64,000 nt of DNA, taken from the NCBI GenBank assembly GCA_013368325.1, contig JAACJK010000004.1, positions 372,001 through 436,000 on the forward strand, read 5' to 3'. The DNA comes from Ephemerocybe angulata (taxonomy: Eukaryota; Basidiomycota; Agaricomycetes; Agaricales; Psathyrellaceae). Every line of letters begins with the position of its first letter. Within the stretch, counting starts at the first letter, position 1. The notes beneath the pieces were generated by a model that was given only the letters and a program-made list of their open reading frames with translations, did not search any database and was not told the DNA's origin. Below, in pieces: positions 11,733 to 20,973 of this stretch. The position numbers were made by a program, and so were the translations under genes.

Positions 11733-13169
11733 GGGTTGTCCTAAGGATGGCTCTTGACTACGATTTGGTTCCTTTCCTTCGATTTTCTTCTATATCCTTG
11801 TGACGTTTCAATTTCCCGCACGTCTTGGTTTTTTTGGGATCATACATCATAGAGATGCTTCCCTCCACTCATTGATCATATAGTTTACTACCGCTATTGT
11901 CTTTACAGTATACTCTTAGTCTTGCATGCGTGCCAGCATTTTTGGTGCTTTATAGGCTTCACGTTTTTGCTTGCTGTTGTAGCATAGGCCGTTTTGCTTT
12001 CTTACTACATACCGGATACCGGCTACCCCTCACCTCACTTCTCCTCCTCATCGATCATCCATCCTCATGTGTTGTTTGTCTGTTGCTTTGCCAATCATTC
12101 GTCGTTGCCTATACATACGTTCATACGTCCACACACACACACATACATTGTCAAGTACATTTGTCTGTCTCCTCATGTACATGTTGTCCGTCTTTTTTTG
12201 CCATTGCTCATATACACCGTTTGTTTTCCTGGTATGGTTCCCATTTATTGAGGGATTGAAGCCGGGCTCCATGTCCTCTTGCCGGTGGCTGCGGGGACAG
12301 GTAACATGTTCCTAACATAGGCATTGAGCCCTGAGCAAACCTCCGAGCCCACAAAAGCTCCAACCAATATTGCTTCAGAGCAGAAAGAAGCTCCTGTCGA
12401 CAAAGTCGAACTACGAGTACCACGAAGGACGAAGCGTGTCAGACGGACGAGGAGGAGGTTGGACCGGCGCCTACGCCAGCATCTGAGGCCAAGAAGGATG
12501 CCGGCGCATCTGAGTGTGGGTTGGCTGAAGGTTGGTACATTTCACATCGTTTTGTACTGCTTGGTGGGCGCTTAAATTTTGATAGGGCGGAACCAGGGCG
12601 CTATCGATTGCTCTCTTCTGACTTCCAGGAGGCTTCGCTAGGTATTTCCTTCAGGGTCCTAATCCAGGCACACGTTCGCGACATTGTGAATAGGATTGGC
12701 ACGCTTCTATTCACATTTGAGATTGTACTAGTAGATGACTAATGATTATCTCTAAGAACAGGGGCAATATAGTCGGTGGGCGCCCCCTTCTGGCGCTTAA
12801 TCGGAGGCAATAATCGCCTCTGGAGCCGCCTCCTCCTCAGAGTTCAGAGAACAGTGGCCATCCGCTTCGCACTAGAATATCAGGGTGAACGGGCTACATG
12901 CATGCTTCCGGTGTACCTCTATCCCAGCGACATGAAGGTTGCCGAAGGGAACGGGACATTATCTAAATCCGCCACCACCGACGTATCAAGTGAAAGAGTG
13001 GATCTGGGACATCTTGACCATATATTGGCCAACCATGATGAAAAGCCTGTGCAGGGTAATCTCTACGAGTTCTCCTGGGGTCCAAGTCAGTAGGTTGGCT
13101 ACCTAGATTTATGTCAAGATTTCCTAGATAGGCTAGCTCGGGGGCCAACACCAGGGATATTGATACTTC
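11733..13169. other. Intergenic: kinase 3' flank and unassigned frames
   Basis: The first 550 bp are the AT-rich 3' flank of the kinase, with a CA-rich microsatellite near 12130. From 12.27 to 13.1 kb the plus strand has three short frames that look partly coding (12324-12530 basic, 12580-12742, 12776-13093), with intron-like signals between them. I could not join them into one convincing protein and recognise no family. Confidence 0.35.
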
Positions 13170-14390
13170 ATGGCTTCCACGTACACACATCGTACCTACA
13201 CCGGTACACACGGACATGCAGATAAGGGCAAAACTTGAGCATAGCCTTTGAATAGGCCTTCCTATCCAGAAGCATGATGGCATAGCTTCTCTCGGCTCGC
13301 AGATATATAGTCTGGTTAGATGCTAGTTCTTGCTCCAAGTTCCAGCCTTTGCCTTCCCTTTCACCATGAGAAAGCGCAAGAGAACAGGCTTGGACTATGG
13401 CCCATGGTACAGGGATGGTAAGTCACCACTCACCCACTCAACTCTCCCCTTTGGCGATGAGGTCAGCATATGTATCTGAGCTGATCGCTTTCTTTTAGGG
13501 CCGTCGATGTTCTCTCAAGCGTCAAATTTCGTGATTCATGACCTCGATGCGTACAACGCCGGGGGAGACATTACAGTTAACCACGTCCATTATCATTATC
13601 ACCAGTCGCAGGTAGGCTTCTTCCATAATATAGACAGCATCTGCAGTCCGTGCTAACGAGCGATTGTAATTATTCAAGCAGGACGTCACTATTCGCCCTT
13701 TCCTCGCTGGAGTCGTCACAGGCGTCGGTTTATTTTGAGGCCCGGGTCACAGCTTGGGAGCTTCTGAGATTGGTGGGACTGGGAAGGCTTGGCACCATCC
13801 TAATCTTGCGAACATCAAATAATCTCTGAAAGTTCTTGACTGTGCACCAGGGCGGGAACGCTCAAAAAGTCGCCGCCTACTATTTATTGCCAGATCCTCG
13901 TACAAAAGAGGCTCAGTCTGGCCTTCTGGTACCTCTTCCAACTTTCAGCTACTACTGTGTGTGCCGACACCAATGCATGTAGCGTCGTTATGACGGTCTG
14001 CCTCGTGTTTCTGCCTCGGTTGGTGGCAAGGGTTCCCCTTCGGACACCTTCTCGGGCTGGAACGCGCGAGGGTGGACGCTCATTTCTGGCAGATCTTTTT
14101 TGACTTTGACTTTGATTTTCTAAACATACGGGAAAGCACAAGGCAGCTTAAAGACACATGTACATCGGATACTCTGTACTTCTATAACTGTATGACAGGC
14201 GAGATTTCGAATCTACCAGGATGACTTCAAGATGGATTATATAAACCCGCTATACTGGTTCCATAGCTCCCCCTGCTGCAGATTCGGATGGGAGACAAGC
14301 TTATAGTCCATGTGATAGAATTTTTTGAGAAATTTGATGGAAGTACGTAAGTGGCGGGCGCTTAATATCTCAAGCGCGCTTCGAGTGGAA
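13170..14390 (+). repeat. Tandem segmental duplication, copy A
   Basis: This holds the 5' flank, small gene, 3' flank (to about 13880) and a downstream block (13940-14390). It matches 14540-16338 plus 39330-39800, which is copy B. Shared landmarks include GCAGATAAGGGCAAA upstream, CACCAGGGCGGGAACGCTCA after the gene, and GGCGGGCGCTTA at the far end. Confidence 0.75.
13366..13738 (+). CDS. Small conserved protein, 73 aa, copy A of a tandem pair
   Basis: Three exons (13366-13417, 13499-13611, 13682-13738) give 73 aa. The protein starts with a basic MRKRKR cluster, then YGPWYRDG, then a block with NFVIHDLDAYNAGGD and the His/Tyr-rich VHYHYHQ. It ends in a hydrophobic FLAGVVTGVGLF tail. The FVI..L..YNAGGD part resembles the short motif that opens many Agaricomycete proteins of NACHT, kinase and hypothetical type (a GG-x-F/GD pattern near the N-terminus). 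That resemblance is from memory and weak. Exon lengths and phases match copy B at 14710 exactly apart from one extra codon there, which supports a real gene. Function unknown; the basic N-terminus and hydrophobic C-terminus might suit membrane association. Confidence 0.68.
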
Positions 14391-14709
14391 TACTCCTTCC
14401 TCTTTCAGTCCTCTCAAAACAGGTTAAAGGAGCCAGACAGGCGAGATAAAGTTGGAAGGGAGTAGGGAAATAAAAGGTGGGGAGGGGAATGAATTATTGT
14501 GTACCTTGAGAATGTCAGAAGCCTGTCGAACTTCGTGATGCACACACTGTACTACACACACGCAGATAAGGGCAAATTGTAACCATAGCCTCTGACAAGT
14601 CTTCTCATCCAGATGCATGACTGCACAGCTCCTTGATCTCGAATTGGGAGATATATAATATCTTAGATGATGGTCCTTTTGTTCCCTTCCAGGCTTTCCC
14701 CCCTTCGCC

Positions 14710-16204
14710 ATGGGGAAGCGCAAAAGAACAAACTTGGATTATGGCCCTTGGTACAGGGATGGTACGCGTATGGCAAGTATACTGGGCAGTATTAGAGGTG
14801 AGAATCGGGTTGTTTTTGGTACATATTTGGGACTGGGGTACATTTAAATGAAGGACATGTCCCCGGGGTGCATCTTGGTACTATGGTACATGTACATCTG
14901 GATATCTCATACACTTATGGACCCAGTCAGAATATGTGGCACACCAAGAGGTTGAAGTGTCCGTGTTTGTTCAATTGCGCGCGTCTTGCCTCTCGGCATT
15001 CATTTGTGCCCCTGTAACTGCTCTCGCTGACCAAGTACGGATGGAACTCGTTTTGGACAATGGGTATGGAGGAACTTGCGCAGGTGGATTAGGCTTGATG
15101 AGGAGTACGATGGTAGACTCGGTGGAGTGTGAAGTGAGAGGTCTGGGTACGTGCCAAACGAGCTTCTTCAGATGCCTCACACTACGTCATAGTCCTAATG
15201 ATGGTGAGGGCCGGCGTAGGGGTCGGTTGAGGGCGCGTCACGGGCGCTTGCACAAGCCGGCCAACTTCTAACTTCGGGGCATTGTTCGTGCTCTGTTTAC
15301 GCGCTGGGGCTTTCTTGGCGCAGAGTAGGACCGGAGGCAGCCGTACCTCTTAGAGATTGAAAAGGTCCGCTAATATTCCGGATACGCTTCAGTTTGGCTT
15401 TGGTGGTGGGTGTGGGTGAGCTCGGGACCTGCTCGGGACTGCACTCATCTTGAAAGTGACTTGTTCAATGACCATCCAGATCTGATATGGCTATCATACG
15501 CCCAAACATCCCTGAGTATACAGGAGCTTGCCTATCGTCTCCCTCCCAGTCACCCATATCGCATTGTCAGCTGTCAGTTAGGCCGGTTCAAGCGGAGGAG
15601 ACTCAATAGGGAGGGAGAGGGAAGAGGATAACGGATAGAAGTTGGCTTCAAATCGGACGCGCCAAGCGACTGGCTTTAAAGATCATGTACCAATATCCAT
15701 TTTTCACATGTACCAACTACTTTGAGGTGTCCAAACTGTCAATTTCTGGGAGTGTACCATTCACATTAGCCCAATATGTACCATTTCTCATGCGATAGCC
15801 TCTCTTCGTCCCAAACATGTCCCAAAAACAATAGGTTTTATAAGGGATGTACCGCATTTCTAATACTTCCCAGTATACTTGCCATATACGCGGAATCTTC
15901 TTCCCTTTGATGATGAAAGTGACCTAGCTTGAGTAGCCTCTGACCCGAACGCATTCCTTTCAGGGCCGTCAATGTTCTCTCAAGCGTCGAACTTCGTGAT
16001 CAATGACCTAGATGCCTACAATGCGGGGGGAGACATTATCATCAACCACATCCATTACCATTATCACCAAACACATGTAAGTTTTTCTTGCATGAATACA
16101 TCATTTGCGGCTTGGCATGCTGACGAGTAGTTATCAACACATAGGACACTCTGCGCCCATTTCTAGCTGGAGTCGTCACGACTGCAGGCGTCGGTTTATT
16201 TTGA
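14710..16204 (+). CDS. Small conserved protein, 74 aa, copy B of the tandem pair
   Basis: Three exons (14710-14761, 15964-16076, 16145-16204) give 74 aa. The protein begins MGKRKRTNLDYGPWYRDG, has NFVINDLDAYNAGGD and IHYHYHQ, and ends FLAGVVTTAGVGLF. Exons 1 and 2 have the same lengths as copy A (52 and 113 nt) and exon 3 has one extra codon. The changes are mostly conservative (HVHYHYHQ versus HIHYHYHQ), suggesting purifying selection. Intron 1 is 1202 nt here against 81 nt in copy A because a TIR element sits just behind the donor. The donor is now GTACGC instead of GTAAGT, so splicing may be weakened. Confidence 0.68.
14765..15892. mobile_element. 1.13-kb TIR element inside intron 1 of copy B
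   Basis: The ends are imperfect inverted repeats. The left end reads CGCGTATGGCAAGTATACTG and the right end, reversed, has the same word with an extra AT (CGCGTATATGGCAAGTATAC). The similarity continues through AGTATTAG and, more loosely, through a GGTACAT..TTTGGGAC block for about 70 bp. The paralogous intron in copy A lacks the entire stretch, so it is an insertion. If the inverted repeat starts at TGGCAAG, it is flanked by TA on both sides, as in Tc1/mariner-type elements, but the exact boundary is ambiguous. The interior has no transposase frame, so it is non-autonomous. Confidence 0.7.
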
Positions 16205-16395
16205 GGCCCGGGTCACAACTTGAGGACTTCTCGGATGGTGGGACTGGGAGGGTTTGGCACCATCCTATTCTTGCGAACATCAAATAATCCTTCGAAGTCT
16301 TTCAGTGTGCACCAGGGCGGGAACGCTCAAAAAGTCGACACCTCTACTTCTCGAATCCCATAACACGCGCTGCTATCGTCGAACTACAGGGCAAC

Positions 16396-17013
16396 ATGGG
16401 GAGTCTCCTCCCGTTGAAGGATACCACGTCTGCGTACGGCGAGCGTCTCCTGAAGCTGGAACTGGCCTCGCGTGGCCCTCCCGGCCCCGTCGTACCCTCA
16501 AAGCGGGCTCTCGAACCGGATGAACCCTTGTTTTCCTTTACGAGCCTTGATGGAGCCCCGTCTAGGCCGCCCGCGTTCACACCTCCCAGAGGCCCGACCA
16601 GACCGCTCCCGTCGCGTGTAGGACCTCCTGTACCTCCGCCGTTCCGCCCTGGTCCTCCCCCACCTGTTACCCCGCCCAACTCGCACCCTAGCCACCGGCG
16701 CTCCGGTGTGAAGGTCGTGCTCGTCCGTATCGGCCCTGTCGACACCAAGTCTGTAGGCGAAAAGGCGGCTCTGTCTGGATGGATTCGAGCCGCGCGGTGG
16801 ACGTCGGGCTCTGCAGTGACGAAGAAGCTCATGGTGGAGTCTATTGAGGATGTGTGGTTCTCTCCGGAGCTCACGCACCTCATGGTCAAAACGAAAATGC
16901 TCGCATCGGCTTATGATCTTGCCCAGGTCTGGAACGAGCATGTCAGGACGTCCGTGCCGGTGTGCGCTGCGGCGTCAGCAGAGACTTCCGAGCAGGAAAA
17001 CTGGGTGGAGTGA
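16396..17013 (+). CDS. LINE-like ORF1, 205 aa
   Basis: An intact frame starting MGSLLPLKDTTSAYGERL, located at the 5' end of the retrotransposon and overlapping the ORF2 region. The N-terminal half is Pro/Arg-rich and disordered. The C-terminal half (from KVVLVRIGP) looks folded. No CCHC knuckle is visible, so a gag-like RNA-binding role is only inferred from position. The start is the first ATG after the inferred 5' boundary. Confidence 0.55.
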   Translation: MGSLLPLKDTTSAYGERLLKLELASRGPPGPVVPSKRALEPDEPLFSFTSLDGAPSRPPAFTPPRGPTRPLPSRVGPPVPPPFRPGPPPPVTPPNSHPSHRRSGVKVVLVRIGPVDTKSVGEKAALSGWIRAARWTSGSAVTKKLMVESIEDVWFSPELTHLMVKTKMLASAYDLAQVWNEHVRTSVPVCAAASAETSEQENWVE

Positions 17014-18531
17014 GCCGTGCCCCTCTCCCTCGTGCGCAGGATAGACGGTCTGTTAGCGGTAACTCAGCTCAGCGTGTATCTATTCGGTCTTGGAATATCC
17101 ACGGCAACTTTGCGTTACGAATGGCTTGCTCTGACTTCCTGGAGGAGATTCTTAAGTATGATGTTCATTTGTTTCAAGAAACACACATGCACTCGGATTG
17201 GTATGGGACGGTGGCACCGGTTGAGGGGTATACGAGGTGGTCGGTGGAGAGGCAGTATCACGAGTCGGGGAGGCAGGATGGAGGGGTGGTAGCATTGGTG
17301 AAGGATGGGATCGGGTTGGTGAAGTCGGAGGAGCTGTCATCGGTGGACATTTTAGTCCTCGAGTCGCCGGAGCTGGTACTCGTTGGGGTTTATATCCTTC
17401 CTGAGGGCAGCCGGTGGGACACCTTCACGGATGTCTGCCCGTTTGAGCGTTTGAAGGAGCTGATGGTCGTGCTCAGCATGTCGCAGAAGCGGGTGCTGCT
17501 GATGGGGGATTTCAATGCGAGGACGGGTGCGAGTGGAAGGAGGCTGTCGGAGGATCGGGTGGCGCGCCCGTCGGTCAGAGGGAGGGAGTTGTTGCAGGCG
17601 TGCGAAGACAATGGCTTCGAGATCTGTAACGGTCTCCCCCAGTTTGGGGTGGACAGTCAGTGCATCACCTCGCATCATCGGGGTATTGGCACAGCGGTGG
17701 TGGACTATGTTATTGGGAATGAGAGTGCGGTCGCCGGTCGATGCGATGTCGAGCATGTCGGTGGGATTGGAGCGCATTCGGTTCTCGGACCATGCAGAAT
17801 TGTTTGTGGAGCTAGGGAGAGGCGGAGGTGAGGGCTTGGAGGAGATGGAGGCGGAGGCGATCCCGGTTGTGAACAAGGGTGTGCCAAGGCACCGAAAGCG
17901 GCAGGTCCGCTTGTCGGAGGAGACCGAGTTGGATAGGCTGATGCTGGCGGCGATCGAGTCGAAGGCGGGGCCAGATCAGGCGCTCTGTCGGCTCTATGGC
18001 CCCGTGTACCTCAAGTCCAAGGAGGTTCATGTCTATGTTGACGGGTCTAGCGTTGGTAATGGCACGCCAGATGCTCGGGCAGGGTCAGGAGTGTACTTTG
18101 GGCCGGGAAGCAGCAAGAACATGGCCGTGCGGGTCCCTGACGAGCAGTCGAACAACAGGGCAGAGATTTACGCCATCCTGTGTGCCCTCCGGGCTGTGAA
18201 CAAGCATCAGTCACTTGTTCTCTACTCCGACTCTGTGTACGCGATGGGGATGCTGACGGTGTGGGCGCATAGGAAGGCTGCGATTGGGTGGAGAGTGACG
18301 AATGGGGACCTCCTGCGGGATATCGTAGGACTCATCGAGGAGAGGCCGGCGTCGGTCACGTTTCGGAAGGTGAAGGCGCATAGCGGGAACGCGCACAACG
18401 ATGGTGCGGATGAACTCGCGAAGGCGGGCACGCGGGAGCCGGCAGTTCGCCCGTATGAACCTGTGGATTGGCGGGCGGCCAAGTCGGGAACCGGAGTGTG
18501 TCGATGCGATCCGTGCAGCTCTCGTGGCGCA
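16962..18531 (+). pseudogene. LINE-like ORF2, 5' part: AP endonuclease and RNase H
   Basis: The endonuclease of the EEP fold reads from about 17085: WNIHG (Asn), QETH (catalytic Glu), GDFNAR (Asp/Asn), VDYVIGN, then SDH at about 17790 in another frame. A one-base frame change therefore lies near 17740-17780. The RNase H domain follows directly (18030-18450): YVDGSS (Asp), NNRAEIYAI (Glu), YSDSVYA (Asp), KVKAHSGNAHNDGADELAK (His/Asp). The RNase H lies upstream of the RT, opposite to the usual EN-RT-RNH order of I-clade elements. The frame continues across the MITE (18532-18928) and reaches the KDZ insertion at 19039. Confidence 0.85.
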
Positions 18532-18928
18532 TAGACTGTCCGCGGTCAAGTTCGGAACTTTCCGAACCTGAACCGAACCTGAACCGAACCTGAGGTTCAG
18601 GTCCAGGTTCAGAAAAAATCCAGAATTTGGCCGAACCTGAACTTTTTTACGGGCACTTATTGAGCGCTCGGGTCATTGGGCAATCTGACGGGCCTCATTT
18701 CTCAGCGTGTATCTATCCGTTTGGCTTCGTTCTTTTTGCGTTCGAATAGCGTTTTAGATTACGATCCAGAATATATAAAAGTTTTCACCTAAAATTCAAA
18801 ACTGGCCGAATTAGGAAATTTTGAAAAAGTTCAGGTTCAGGCTGGTCCCCGGACCGAACCTCAGGTTCAGGTTCAGGTTCAGGCCAAAATAGGCCGAACC
18901 TGAACCGAACCGGACCCCGGACAGTCTA
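18532..18928. mobile_element. hAT-like MITE, 397 bp, with 8-bp target duplication
   Basis: Terminal inverted repeats TAGACTGTCCG are present at both ends, with degenerate continuation (GGTC..GTTCGG). They are flanked by the 8-bp direct repeat GTGGCGCA (18524-18531 and 18929-18936). An 8-bp duplication with a TAG-type terminus fits the hAT superfamily. The interior is dominated by short inverted GAACCTGAACC/GGTTCAGGTTC words near both ends and has no ORF. Excision with one repeat copy keeps the host ORF2 in frame. Confidence 0.8.
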
Positions 18929-19029
18929 GTGGCGCAGTGCTGGAGGCGGATAAGGTGCAGTGGTGGATAGGGGAGCGGCGTGGTCACGCGTTGCCGAAGA
19001 TGACGGAGACTGAGGCGGAGGCAGAGAGC

Positions 19030-19038
19030 GCGCTGACC
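19030..19038. repeat. Target-site duplication of the KDZ element, left copy
   Basis: GCGCTGACC precedes the left terminal repeat and recurs at 36817-36825 after the right terminal repeat. Because the neighbouring bases also match, the duplication can be read as 7 to 9 bp depending on where the TIR is taken to start; 9 bp with symmetric TIRs is the simplest reading. Confidence 0.85.
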
Positions 19039-19118
19039 ACCTTAGTCACATGGGAAAACTAACCTCTTAGGTTAATGAATTCTATAGAAAATTAGACCCA
19101 AGAGGTTAGGTATTTCCC
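19039..19118 (+). repeat. Left terminal inverted repeat of the KDZ element, perfect part
   Basis: 80 bp, identical to the reverse complement of 36737-36816. It contains a small internal dyad (AACCTCTTAGG versus CCAAGAGGTT). The weaker inverted similarity extends inward to about 19300. Confidence 0.9.
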
Positions 19119-19569
19119 ATCCTTTCCCTCTTCCTCTTTTCCTATTCCCCTTTCCATATTTCCTTATTCCCTTTTCCCAGTATTTCCTCCCATGATTTCC
19201 CCCTAACAATTTCCATACCTAATTTCCCTCTTCCCTTTTCCCTTTCCTTATTTCCCGTCACGGTCACGGGGTGTCCGGGGTCCCCCTCCCTTTTTTTTCA
19301 AAAATTAGCTGGTTCATTGCCTCGTCAGTCTCTGGGTGCTACAACATTCCTGCACGCTAGCTTCAGGATCACTGCCATTCTAATATGTTGTAGGTAATGT
19401 CTCAAAGCTGCTGTGATACAGTTAGTTCGATTGGACTTCTCACTCAGGCAACACAGAATGCCTGTTGACTCCGCAGCTTGAGTAGAGTCGAAATGTCGCT
19501 AATGAATGAGTATCTCAGGCAGCACGGGATAGGAATGTGACTCTGCAGCTTGGGTAGAGTAGAAGATAT

Positions 19570-19990
19570 GATATCTTGTTCTTCACCACATTTCCTTTTT
19601 TATATTTCCCTCTTCCTCATGTATTTTTCCCTTTTCCTTGTGTGCCTTTCCCTAGGAAGGTTTTCCCTTTCCCTTTTCCTCTTGGCTCTTTCCCAACACA
19701 CATTTCCCCTTTCCTTATATACATTTCCCAACACATATTTCCCTTTTCCCGTCACACATTTCCCATCACACATTTCCCGACACACATTTCCCAACGCACA
19801 TTTCCCAACGCACATTTCCCAACACGCATTTCCCTTTTCCCTACATACGTTTCCCAGCACATATTTCCCATTTCCTCATATATCTTTCCCTGGTGTACTC
19901 GTCTTTTGAAGGACATGTCTATCTATATACCTCTATCCCAAAGTACTATATTTCCCTTTTTCTCATATATCTTTCCCTATCTATGATACA
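19570..19990. repeat. Left subterminal array of TTTCCC words
   Basis: About twenty TTTCCC hexamers occur in roughly 420 bp, many as irregularly spaced CACATTTCCC units. The reverse complement array lies at the mirrored position in the right arm (35940-36300). Arrays of this sort in large DNA transposons commonly act as transposase binding sites; that role is inferred here. 19120-19300 is also TTTCCC-rich, and 19300-19570 shows nothing else. Confidence 0.75.
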
Positions 19991-20002
19991 TCTACTCCAA
20001 AG

Positions 20003-20757
20003 CAGGGACCCAAAAAGGCAGACAGGCTTACCAAAGCTGATGGTTCCCGCGCGCGTACAGCCACTGCCTCTCGCCCAACTGAATGAAAATCTGCTAAGTT
20101 ATAGTCAAGATGACTAAATAAGAAATAGATAGGTATACAGCACAGTAGTGAAGGAATAAAAGTTATTAGGAGTGTCTCAAAAGATTTGAGCCAAATACAA
20201 TGAAGGCAAGGCCTTCAAAAAAAAGAGAAAAGAAAAGGGAGTAAAGGGAATGGAACTCCCGCCTCGGCGGTGGTTCGGAATTGACACGCAGACAGAGATG
20301 CGAACCACTCCGCTACGGGAGCTCGAAAATACATGGACGGCATGCCGTCAAGCTCACCCACTCTCCCACCCAAGAAAAAGGCCTAATGTACTAACTCAAA
20401 TGGACTACCGAAGGGGCTCGTCGCGCAAGTGCGGGACGAGGCAGCAGGCCCGAAACGGGAACCATCAAGCTGATGGTTCCCGCGCGCGCGTACAGCCACT
20501 GGCTCAGGCCGAAAATACAGCCAAGTCCGCCAAATATGTCCTCCTGTAAGGCCGGAGTACTTTTGGAGGTCTAAAGAAAGAGATATAAGCAATCAGTAAG
20601 GTATTTAGGGCCGATTTGGCGACTCAGAATTTCTTACCCAAGTCGAGAGGGCCGAGGAGACGAGGAGGAGAGGCTGGAGGAGGAGGAGGGTACCGAAAAG
20701 GGTAAGCTTACCAATAATGATGGTTCCCGCGCGCGCGTACAGCCACTGGCTCCCAAA
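20003..20757 (-). repeat. Left copy of the internal inverted repeat with tRNA-like core
   Basis: This matches 35172-35860 in inverted orientation at high identity with small indels. It includes three copies of GATGGTTCCCGCGCGCG joined to TACAGCCACTGG, and a polymerase III-like core (reverse strand): GTAGCGGAGTGGTTCGC resembles an A box and GAGTTCCATTCC a B box, followed by a T-rich tract. It may be an inverted pair of tRNA-derived SINEs or a second pair of subterminal repeats of the transposon. Confidence 0.75.
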
Positions 20758-20973
20758 CGAAATCAGACAAGTAATTCGTAAAATCAGGAAGAAGAAGGGA
20801 GAGTAAGAACTGAACAGAGGTTGTTGCATTCGTAGAGCTAGGGATACACGATGTCGGAAGGAGTACAATACTTTTGGGACAAGCAAGATACACATAAGTG
20901 AAATTCTACCTGCGAAGAAAGGAAATTAATACCATGGCCCTAAACTCCTGCTTTTCAGAGGCACGAAGACGCC

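Noticed and set aside
19550..19986. Phe/Pro-rich reading frames in the TTTCCC array
   Set aside because: Purely a product of the repeated hexamer; not a protein.
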